NCBI RefSeq assembly: GCF_000003605.2
Contig: NW_003155737.1
Location: forward strand, 903,129 to 963,109
Source: Saccoglossus kowalevskii
Lineage: Eukaryota > Hemichordata > Enteropneusta > Harrimaniidae
Length of the DNA stretch: 59,981 nt
Reading direction: 5' to 3'
The notes beneath the pieces are model-generated. The model was not told where the DNA came from, did not search any database, and saw only the letters and a program-made list of their open reading frames with translations. The translations under genes were made by a program, and so were the position numbers. Positions within the stretch are counted from its first letter, which is position 1. Each line of letters opens with the position of its first letter. Shown here one piece after another: positions 23,501 to 36,100 of the stretch.

Positions 23501-26500
23501 CGATATAGACATGTAGTAACAATGAGTGAACCAGAAAACAATATAGACATGTACTAACAATGAGTGAACCCAGAAAACGATATAGACATGTAGTAACAAT
23601 GAGTGAACCAGAAAACGATATAGACATGTAGTAAGAATGAGTGAACCCAGAAAACGATATAGACATGTAGTAACAATGAGTGAACCAGAAAACGATATAG
23701 ACATGTAGTAACAATGAGTGAACCAGAGAACGATATAGACATGTAGTAACAATGAGTGAACCAGAAAACGATATAGACATGTAGTAACAATGAGTGAACC
23801 CAGAAAACGATATAGACATGTAGTAACAATGAGTGAACCAGAAAACGATATAGACATGTAGTAACAATGAGTGAACCAGAGAACGATATAGACATGTAGT
23901 AACAATGAGTGAACCAGAAAACGATATAGACATGTAGTAACAATGAGTGAACCAGAGAACGATATAGACATGTAGTAACAATGAGTAAACCAGAAAACGA
24001 TATAGACATGTAGTAACAATGAGTGAACCCAGAAAACGATATAGACATGTAGTAACAATGAGTGAACCAGAGAACGATATAGACATGTAGTAACAATGAG
24101 TGAACCCAGAAAACGATACAGACATGTAGTAACAATGAGTGAACCCAGAAAACGATACAGACATGTAGTAACAATGAGTGAACCCAGAAAACGATATAGA
24201 CATGTAGTAACAATGAGTGAACCAGAAAACGATATAGACATGCAGTAACAGTGACCGAACCCAGAAAACGATATAGACATGTAGTAACAATGAGTAAACC
24301 CAGAACACGATATAGACATGTAGTAACAATGAGTAAACCCAGAACACGATATAGACACGTAGTAACAATGAGTAAACNNNNNNNNNNNNNNNNNNNNNNN
24401 NNNNNNNNNNNNNNNNNNNNNNNNNNNNNNNNNNNNNNNNNNNNNNNNNNNNNNNNNNNNNNNNNNNNNNNNNNNNNNNNNNNNNNNNNNNNNNNNNNNN
24501 NNNNNNNNNNNNNNNNNNNNNNNNNNNNNNNNNNNNNNNNNNNNNNNNNNNNNNNNNNNNNNNNNNNNNNNNNNNNNNNNNNNNNNNNNNNNNNNNNNNN
24601 NNNNNNNNNNNNNNNNNNNNNNNNNNNNNNNNNNNNNNNNNNNNNNNNNNNNNNNNNNNNNNNNNNNNNNNNNNNNNNNNNNNNNNNNNNNNNNNNNNNN
24701 NNNNNNNNNNNNNNNNNNNNNNNNNNNNNNNNNNNNNNNNNNNNNNNNNNNNNNNNNNNNNNNNNNNNNNNNNNNNNNNNNNNNNNNNNNNNNNNNNNNN
24801 NNNNNNNNNNNNNNNNNNNNNNNNNNNNNNNNNNNNNNNNNNNNNNNNNNNNNNNNNNNNNNNNNNNNNNNNNNNNNNNNNNNNNNNNNNNNNNNNNNNN
24901 NNNNNNNNNNNNNNNNNNNNNNNNNNNNNNNNNNNNNNNNNNNNNNNNNNNNNNNNNNNNNNNNNNNNNNNNNNNNNNNNNNNNNNNNNNNNNNNNNNNN
25001 NAAACCCAAAACACGATATAGACATGTAGTAGCAATGAGTGAACCAAGAAAAAGATATAAACATGTAGTAACAATAAGTGAACCAGAAAACGATCTAGAC
25101 ATGTACTAACAATGAGTGAACCAGAAAACGATATAGACATGTAGTAACAATGACTGAACCCAGAAAACGATATAGACATGTAGTAACAATGAGTAAACCC
25201 AGAACACGATATAGACATGTACATAGTAACAATGAGTGAACCCAGAAAACTATATAGACATGTAGTAACAATGACTGAACCCAGAAAACGATATAGACAT
25301 GCAGTAACAATGAGTAAACCCAGAAAACGATATAGACATGTAGTAACAATGAGTGAACCCAGAAAACGATATAGACATGTAGTAACAATGAGTAAACCCA
25401 GAAAACGATATAGACATGTAGTAACAATGAGTGAACCCAGAAAACGATATAGACATGTAGTAACAATGACTGAACCCAGAAAACGATATAGACATGCAGT
25501 AACAATGAGTAAACCCAGAAAACGATATAGACATGTAGTAACAATGACTGAACCCAGAAAACGATATAGACATGTAGTAAGAATGAGTGAACCCAGAAAA
25601 CGATATAGACATGTAGTAAGAATGAGTGAACCATCGACACGATATAGACATGTAGTAACAATGAGTGAACCAAAAAATAATATAGACACGTAGTAACAAT
25701 GAGTAAACCCTTATCACGATATAGACATGTAGTAACAATGAGTGAACCCTTATCACGATATAGACATGTAGTAACAATGAGTAAACCCAGAAAACGATAT
25801 ATAACAATATTGCGAGTGGGCCCAGGCAATGGCAATACAATGCGCCATAATAGATATACATATTAGTAATGCAATGTCTATTTTAAGACTGGTTAGTACA
25901 CGTGCATCTGTTATGTAAGATTTGTTTTGCCTTAGGATGACTTCGTCTGGTATTACAATTATTTATTTCTACACTGACTATTTCAAACATGCTTGTCTAA
26001 GTTTGAAACTCATTCCATTACAAATAACGGACAAACTAACCGACACATGGAAACCAAATTACACAATGATTTAAACAAAACTTGTTAACACCCATAAAAC
26101 AAATCTGTTCAGTTTAATTGAGATATTTAAACAGATTTGACCATCGTTAATGGCGTCTTCGTGTACATTATGCAGCTAGACATTTCATATTACTGAACTA
26201 CTTGCGAATGTCTGATTGATGAGCCACCCTAGCACCACCTGTCTTGTCATTTGTGGTTTCGATCATGTAAATATGTTCTTTTAAGACATACGTTGAACAA
26301 ATACCGAAGGGACATATTGCTGGCAGCCGGACTATAAATGCCCTTTGTATTACTAGGTATTAATGCAATCAAGTGTGCAGTAAATGTTCTGCACTACCAT
26401 TCTATACGTTGCTGTTGTTGTTGCTAAAGTTATAATAACAGTTGAATAAGCTTATTTTGTGAACAAGCTTCATGTACAAATCAACTTGATGTTTTTTGGT

Positions 26501-29500
26501 GGAAGTTAGGAGATTTGAGAATCATATGTATCAAGGCTGAACTTTAGTTTTATTTTTTGTGCCAAATGAACATTACTACCAATTACAATATTTTGAACAA
26601 CTATAAAACAAAATATATGCAGGCCTTGTGAAAACTAGAATGCCAATACTCAATGCACAAATTCCGGCATCATCAGAACCCACAATACCGGGAAAAAAAC
26701 AAAAGAGACAAACACAACACTGTACGACACATTCAATCCTGGGAGAGATACAAAGACCTGCTGGAAACCAACCAAAATTCAATGTCAAGAGTGAGCTCAT
26801 ACTGCCCGCTGCGGCAATCGCAACATGTTGCGATATGAATCTCAAAATTAGTCCCAATTGGAAAAAAAAAACATTTGATCATGTTGTCACCTGTAGTGAG
26901 TATCATATCAGAGGCCAGTAACAAACAAAATGGTTTCAGAGGCAGGAAATACGCTGGAACAATAACATTGATTGTCTTTTACTTCAGAGATAAAAATACT
27001 ATATAACTGTTAATTCGGGGTAGATTTAAAAGTCTACAATGTTTAGGTGAATATGAAACAAAACCTCTGATTTCAGGATAACAAACTTTTCGTATGATAT
27101 TATTACGTCAAACCTATTTTTCAAAACACATTTTAAAAATAACGCAAAGTAAACAGAACGTGTATATATTGCATTTATCGTGTCATCAACACATCATTTT
27201 GTGCACTACGTGAACCAATGATAGATAATTGTCAAAACGGTCACTATGAAAATAAGTTTCTTGAAACATTGTATGATGATGAGTAGCAGAGCATAAGTTT
27301 TTGATAATTGTTCTAGATGAGTACGATTTTGAGCACAATAAACTGTAATTTTGTATTCTTTATGGTAGCTGCTTATGTTTATCATGGATCTCTTAGTTGG
27401 TGGAGACAGGAGAAAATAGTGCAGACGATACACATCTGTATTATGTTGTCGCTGGATCTGTCATCGTTAGTTCCAGGTGCTAACAAGGGTACGGTGGTCG
27501 ATATGCCTGTGAATCTGAATTTTGGAGATGACACAGATGTCCAAGAGTCTCTTCAAATGAAGGTATGTCATTATTTTTACAAGTGAATATTATCGTTATT
27601 TTTAAATACAACGATTCTCACAGTCATTGGTTCACGTAAAGTATGTCACACGTCAACGGAGCTGACATCACTTCAGGCGATCATGTCACGCCCGAGAGTG
27701 ATAGTTTTAGAGAGTGTACTTCTAAATTATATTGGGAAAGTAAGCTTTTAGGTCGCACATATCACTTGCACCCATGAATTTGATATTGACTCACATTGTA
27801 AGATCCTTAATCCTTCTTGTGTAAATCTCTCTTTTGATATATTTAGTTAGGAATATATATTTTGGAATGTAGCCAAAAACAAGCAAATCATAGAGGCGAT
27901 ACTATTTAACGCAAATTGAATCGCTCTTCGATTTCAGATTGGCAACGCGGATGTGAGTCATTTAAGCGTACATTTTGAAATATCAGTATCGTAAATATGA
28001 TAAGCACACGTACATACGATATATATGTGAAATATATTTATTGTTTATATTGAATATCGTGGTGCTGCAATGTCACATATGACATTGAAACGTGACAAGG
28101 CAAGTTTTATGACAAGATATATTTCTTCAAATTATTCCATAGGTACTTAACATATCTGAGAATGAACAATATGTCGTGCTTATTACCATTATTGAACACG
28201 AGTATACTTTCCGCACTTCGAAAGATTTCTTCCACGTCGATTTGGTTGTGTGCTGTAAACACCACACCTTACATAATGCAGAAGGAAGGTAAGATAAAAC
28301 ATTTTGCATCGCAGACTGATAACCTGCTAAACATTAGTAATTTTCTGAACGGTAAACCACGACTGCAAGGAACGTACTATATTCGTTCTACACATATCTT
28401 GTTCACAGCTGGAAATCACATAATAATTTCATGTATCATTTAATTACTGATGTTATAAGATGTTTTGCAAACGCCAACTTTGTTGTCAGCCTGCAACGAA
28501 AAATTATATCTACAGTGAATACCGGCATGTCTTGTAATGGAGAAGGAAAAACAGAGAACACGATGACTAAAACCATTTAGCTGTGTAATGTTTAAAAAAT
28601 CTACGTTAGCTTGGCCTCCCACTTTATGAAAATATACAATAAACTCCTGTAAATGTAAACTAAGAGGCGTTCACAAGTATCCTAGCTAACTAACCTGTTT
28701 ACAAACAGTCAAGTACAAGTATTTTTTTATTATTTTGACTTTCTACTCCTTCAAAGTAATTGTTAAAGTTCATTGGGTACAGCAATTATGTGGTCTAGTC
28801 GCGTTGCGTAGGTTCGAAAATATCATTCCACCCGATGCCCCAAACGAGTGTCTCGTTGATGGATTATCTATGTCTGTGTTCTTAGCCAACATCAACAATG
28901 TTAATTCCTTTACGGTTTGTGTTATTCTGAGGTTAATTTAAAGTTAAAGACAAACGTCTGTCCCCATTGTGTTATCCCCTAAATGATCTCCTAGCGTGGT
29001 ACATATATAACATTTATTGCTGGCAACTACCACGCATTCCCGATCAATGAATCTAACATGGCATTGGCATGGCGGAATGTCATCAAGGAATGCCGTTGCT
29101 AAGTAGTCAGGAGTCATGCTATTAAAGTTCGAATGTTTTAAAAGCACATACAGTTGACTTCTCGAGACGTATGAATGGCACGTACCTTGCATCATATCCC
29201 TATTATGTATAGGACAAAGCTTTCGCACGAGAATTCTTCTGAGATATGATGTCCGACCAAGATAAAATGTCGAGGTCGCACCAAACTATTATATATATAT
29301 TTATATTTTGGGAAAATTCTCATAACTTTGAATGCATTCAATGATTCTTTTCAAGAAATCAGCACGTAAATCGTAATGAAAGGACACTATACCCTTATTA
29401 TAAAATGGAATATGCTATAAAAATCCGTGAATATTTGGTGAGCAATGCGTGAAAGCAGTGCACGTGTGCATGAGGATTGACTTTTTGGAATTTCTTCGCA

Positions 29501-30088
29501 TAAAATTTGCATACTGAAATTGTGGCAGGTGGGCCCTATACGTGCTTAATGTAAACTTATAAATATTCATAATCAAACGACGAAACATCATATTGCTTAA
29601 AAGCCAATGACCGACATTGTATTCAAGATATTCTATGAGCTCAAAGTTCGAACCCAGCCATGGTTGTTTTTTTCCTAGCACGGTAAAGCTAGGTCAGTGT
29701 TTCCTTGATGACACGTGATTTGGAAACAAAAGGCGAATAAAAATCCGAGAATAAACAAATTTCGAAAACAGGAAATTCAGTGTAATTTATACAAAATAAA
29801 GTTGAAAATGAAATCGAAAATTACTCTGTTTGGAATTTTTCAACATATAGAAAACATTTATTTATCAAAACCGAAAAAATATATTTATTTCTATCACAAG
29901 CAGCAGACTGTATAGTTGTCTTTACCTCAAATAATGATAAAAGGCCAGTCAAGACAACATCAACTTACCTAAGGATTTTTATTTTTCCAATAATTGTGTT
30001 GATTCATTTAATGTGCTCTTATATTTTCTCTATGACAATTGGTATCATCGCCAAAGATGATATGCAATATTTATTATTATTATTATTA

Positions 30089-30164
<76 letters not shown>

Positions 30165-33100
30165 GCTTTGCTCATAAATAATATGATACATAATGTGTCT
30201 GTTATTATTTATAGCATGCTTCTAAGCACAACAGTTGATGTGTTGAGTGATGGATCTCCACAACCACCAATAATACCTATGTTACATATATATCAACAAG
30301 ATAGTACACACCCTGCTTACGTAAGGGGATGGTCACCACAAGGTATGAGCTTACATAAATTGCAAAAATTGTGTAACGTGTACAATATAACCAACACACG
30401 TTTTCCGTGGCATATATATGATAATATATTTATAGATGTAGTTATAAGTCCGTTTGCCCGTCTATCTCCATGTTAAACTATCGCATCTGAATGCATGTGT
30501 GAATGTGTAATAACTTTTCAGGAACAGATACCTTGGCGATGACGTGTTTAAAGGTCGTGCTTAACTTTATTGGATTTTAATCACACTTTTAATGTTTTAC
30601 AGGCCATCCACTCGTCTATTCTATCGGCGAATACAGCCATCTGGGCAGCACAGACAGACCCAGCCTGCCTGCAGACTGTGTAACGGTGGACAAAGTTACG
30701 GGTCAGATTTCACTGCTTATTGCTCAAATTGCACCAGGACCATGGAATTTACCTCTGCTAATTAAAGATGCTGTGACTGAAGTCCAGGTTAGGTTACGCC
30801 TATTCACTCTGTCGGCAAACGACAGGATATGTGATCTGTCAAAATAAAACACTAGTTTGTCAAATTGTCCATGAAGAGAAATGCGTGGCAGTTATTTGGC
30901 CACTCATCCCATGGTCCATTTACACAGTTGGTCAATTAGTTGTTGAATGCCTCCGAAATGCAATTGAAGACGTTCAACCGAATGCACAGTGCGATTAAAA
31001 TACCGACTATGCGCGTCCCAAAATTACATTACTGAGTTTGCTTTCAGGTATCTTCAGATATCCCAGAAGGCATTACAATAATTAACAACATATTGACTGG
31101 AAGAGGTTGATGGGAAAAGATATCAACAGTATGATTAAAACCTATCATAAGTAATATCTGCATACTTACTTGTTTACGCCATTGGCACAAATAATAAGGT
31201 CTATTAGGGGTTCTGAAAGATGGGCGTGGCTAGCCTAATACCTTAACCTTTGAAACGGGAATTCGCTGAAATGTTGTCGAGTCAATCTTTGTGACTGGCT
31301 ATTTGAAAGTCCAAAGAAAGCTGCACCCAAACTAGTTTTTGAATTTTAAACTAAATATTATTTTATTTAGACCAATTCTCAATTTAAAATGTTCGTCAGT
31401 GTAGAGCTTACACTGTGGGGTCATAGTTTCCATACATTCATTTTTGGGTTACCCACTTTTTGCTTGCGCTTTTTCATTTATTTATTCGAAAGAAATTTCT
31501 TTAATTATTACCACTTAACGGCATGTTAAACCACATATGCTGTGGGTTAACCTGAGCAAAATAAAGAATGAAATGAAAAATTAAATAGTTGTTATGATAA
31601 CACGAACAATCCATCCATTAATAATCGAAGACGTAAGCGCACAGCGTAGTAGTCCGTATGTAAAGTTGTGTATATGGAACGAATAAGAGAGTAATAAAAT
31701 AAAATAACAGTACAATTAAATGTGTAACTGACGAACAACTCTACATGGGTGGGTAAGCTGTACACGGCACTGGAAATACATAAAATGCCTGCAAATAGAT
31801 AAATAACATAAAGAATGTAATAACACAGCATGGAAGATATGAAAAACTGCTTGTAGATACACATAGCGGGATACTCCGCCTCTACAGACAGCATTAAATT
31901 GATTGTGACATTTGATATGTGATTATAATACCAACTATCAGCAGTACTATTGGTTTGTTTTACACCTCTTGGGGCTAAGTCCATCCGTCCAGGATATTAT
32001 CAATTGATTTCAAGAAACGTCGCTAATCTATTTGCTACTTTGGAAATAGTTTTAAATTAGCATTTTAATAAGGCGCATGTGTGCCACTACGGGGGTTTCG
32101 TTAATATTCCAATTTCAGTCATTCCAATCGAAATCTCATGTTTGTGCTTTTAACCCCGACAAGCTTCTCGGCTGTGAAGATAAACGATGTTGAGACTTTT
32201 GTCAGATCCTTTGAACTTTCGAATGCCGGTTAAATTATCACGACACCGACGGTTGCATGTGTTTTAGTAGACCATTAGTTCTCTATTACTGATTTCTTCT
32301 GAACAAAGTAACAATAAACTTAAAGAAGTCTTGTGATTTTTAATCGCCATGGTTTTATGTCATAACTTCACGCTGACACGAAATATTTACTAAAAGAGAA
32401 ATTAATTAAAGTTCATCATTACTGTAACAGATTAATTATTAGAATATAATTATGAATCATAGATTTCCATGGAAACTGTATTGGTAATTGGTGACTTGGA
32501 CAAGAATATGCCGCCTTATATCGTAGAGCCAAAGTCACACAACTGCTGGCAGGATACCAAGTATGCGTGTGTAGATGATGAATTCGTCCTAGACATTGTA
32601 GCCAGGGATACAGATGTGTTCGACACGATGAATATCGTAGTCTTGTCGACCATTCCAGATAATGAAATGTCCATATCACGCGGTGATATACATGATAAAA
32701 AGGGATATATAGAAGGTAAACACAATATTATTTCAATAATTTGTGGTTTATAGAATGAAGAACGATAAACATAATGGTAGTATCGAGTCCCAGCACATAC
32801 CTAATTCAAAACGTGTTAGTTGGTAACCCTACATGTCTTTGGGTTCATTAGACAATCTTTGATTAACGAGGAACGTGTTTGACTGTTGGACATCCTTGTA
32901 TAAGGCAATGTTTTCCCACTTTCAAGAATACTCAATATTACCACCCACCCTCCCAATTTGCATTACCACATTCACTCGTCCAGTGGTGTTTAAGGAGGGT
33001 ACAAAATCTCATCGCTATGCTTACGTATGCAGAAAGCATAACATTATTTTTAAAAACATCGAGCGTATTGTACACGGAGGATTTGAAGCGTGTTGTATTC

Positions 33101-36100
33101 TCGATGACAGTTATGGTGATTAGTGACCTGAATGGTCTGTAAATGGTTGCCTTCTATTTTGTAGTGACATGGACACTGACATGGAAGCCAGTGACAGCTG
33201 TATATTACCCTGTATGTTTCACAGCCCTGGATAGTAAAGATTCTTATTCAAATCCCCACTGTCTGGTTTTACAAGCGTTGCGTAAATGCCACAACATGAA
33301 GGTCAGTCAGTCTGTATGTATATATATATGTATGTCTGCCAGTGAGCTCACTGGATTTAGCAACACGATAAATATGGTCGTAACTATCACTCAGAATCTT
33401 CTATTTTTTCCTGTACATCTACGATTTTGAATTAAATTTATACCGACAGCATTATTTTCTATGTGCAATTTGCCCTCTCCGTTTATATTCATCAGTTAGA
33501 TTCCTCCGGGTCACCGGGATTACCCCACACTGGATTGCTCCGAAGTAGAGAAGTTACACAAACATGGCCTCAAATGAAATACTGAAAACTTTAGACCTCA
33601 AGCAGTTCTGTCTCCATGCTGTTTATTATTAGGGATATTAATATCCCGATCCATTTATTATTTTAAACACAGTCTTACGATCTGTAGGGTCGTGTCACTA
33701 TATATGATGCGTGTGTCTCTAACCCGTAGGCGCCGGTGATTGATTTAAATGGAATGGCGGCAAATGGACATGATCACATGGTGGTGTTCATCGCTGAGAA
33801 GGACAGTGCTGTGCCGATTATTCACTCCGATACTCATATCGAAGCAGAAGACATCAAGTCAATTACACTACAGCTCGTTGGCTTAAAAGACCAGAAGAGG
33901 GAGATACTCGCTCCAATTGCTGAATGCCATACAGATAGACGATTGCGTTATTACCACTCTGACGATTTTACCAGTATTGTCATATCTGGAGATTCTCAAG
34001 GGACATCGTACGTACAGTTCCTCAGTTGTTTAAGATACATCCACACGCTTGAGTGTCCAACCGTCGGGGATAGAGATATAATAATATCGGTAAGGGACGT
34101 CAATCAAATGACTTCCACATCTATCACAGTGATCAAAATACAACAATTAGACAAATCTGCCGTAGCGGGATACAATGTTATTGCAACCACGGGACAAACA
34201 GCGGGAATAACTCAGGAGCATGTCTTGAAATTACTGCCAGACGGATTAGATATTTTGAACATGACCTTGGGGTTCAGTCCTCGAGCCATCGCGGGTGGCA
34301 GTTTGCAAATTGGCAATGATTTAGATGAGTTATCTAATGTAAGCGTTGTTCTTATAACTCACAATAAAATACTCATCTCCGGCAAAGCATCGTCTGAAAC
34401 ATACAGACGAATCGCCGAAGATGTGTTATATACGAATAAAGAAAACAGAGATCAGTGCGTCAGTTTTGAATTGCATACATTTGACGGTAGCGTCTATCAA
34501 GACAAAATATGCGGTATTGATTTGACGAACTCACATCCGAGAGAACGTAGGGATACAAGTAATGTGATAGTGTACTTTACGGAGGAAGGGGGACCCATAT
34601 CAATACCCACCAATCTGGGAATATTCGATGGCTACATGTCTGCACCAGCATTTGTGACGATCTCGCTGATCCCGTATCTTGATATTTACAAAGAATCATT
34701 ATCAGTTCAAAGTGTACAGAAACAAGAGACGTTTAACGTTGACGGGCGGCAGATCGATGCGCTCGTCACGTACACACCCGTCGTAGATTTCACCGACGGC
34801 GTCTTGAACGTCTCTGGTTTACAGACTGTGAACGAGTACGAGGACGTGTTGCAGACACTGGTCTACGATAACATCGACGACGAGCCGAGTGATGAAACGC
34901 GATGGGTTATGATTATGCCGCACGACGAAAATTCTTACACGGTACCCAGGAACGTATCTATTGTGATCAATTTAGTGAATGATTCGCCAACGTTTAACGA
35001 CAACCCACGAACCACGCCTAGTACATACGAGGATGCGACACGTGCCTCTCAATTTCCGGTCACCACATGGCATTTAGCAGGTAAGCGTACATGCACTGGT
35101 TGTTTGAATGGCATGATCTGCGATTTGTGCCGTATTTTTCTTATTATTTTAATCCATTAAATACTAGGCCAAAATTACCTAAGCGCAGAACAAGAGTTGA
35201 CACATGAAATTATGTAATATGTCACATGGCGTGTATTTATAATATTGACATGCCAGTAGCTTTCTTGGGTGGGCACAAAATATTCCAACAATAATCTTCC
35301 AGCTGTTTAAGTCTATTTACTCATTTGACATCATAATAGTTGCAATGACTCAGTATTACATGGATTAAAATATATGGAACACATTTTAACACGAATGGTA
35401 ATAAAAATATATTTATGAGTCGAATTACCAGAATCACCTCACAATAACACTATCGGTTTATATACTATATCCCAACCAACAGCATATGTATGTGTAATTA
35501 GTATATTTGATTACAGCATACTTAAAGCGGGAGGGTTGTCACCTGCGCACGGCGGGAATTGAGTCCCAACCGATGATAACAACACACGCTAAGAACGCAA
35601 AAGCTATGGCCATCTGACGCATGTGTAGGTGACGACTCCCCCGCTTTAATGAGTTTGTGTTTTCAATTGTTCACAACACGCAGTTACAACTCACACTCCG
35701 GGTTGCGCGATACAAGATCCTAGTTGAACATTATTTATTTTCAAAACATTTTCTTGGCACATCAATACTATTACATTGTATCTGTTGTTGTGGGTCGCGA
35801 TCAGTTGGTTTTCGCCACCCTGATACATAGCCCTGTTTTCTGCGACAAATGATTCTGTATAATTTTATCAAATCGATAAATCTGGAGGAACACTGCGATA
35901 AGACTTTCCGATTTCGACATTGTGAAATTCTTTCGTTTTTTGGGAGAAAAAAACCTGAAAAAAAAATTCTGAAATTTATATCAAGAATACTAGTAAGTCA
36001 CGGCGAAATGTATTTCCTGTGCGCCTATAACTAATTTTCACAAATAGCGATTAACAAGAATATTATTTACAATAAAAGAGAATTTGCTATATTTTTTGCC

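Noticed and set aside
22258-25861. Very long open frames on both strands (up to 711 codons), such as repeats of MSEPRKRYRHVVT or SFSGFTHCYYMSI
   Set aside because: They arise because the 39-bp unit is a multiple of three and has no stop in several frames. The 38-bp units shift the frame, the N gap inflates length, and frames stay open on both strands, so they are not coding evidence.
26576-26924. Overlapping short open frames on both strands
   Set aside because: Mutually overlapping frames without similarity; most likely chance or an eroded insert.
28944-29228. Minus-strand 94-codon open frame just after exon 4
   Set aside because: No recognisable domain; lies in an intron of the plus-strand gene.
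31592-31984. Minus-strand 130-codon hydrophobic open frame in intron 6 of the giant gene
   Set aside because: Hydrophobic composition follows from AT-rich sequence; no domain or exon partner recognised. A decayed mobile element remains possible.
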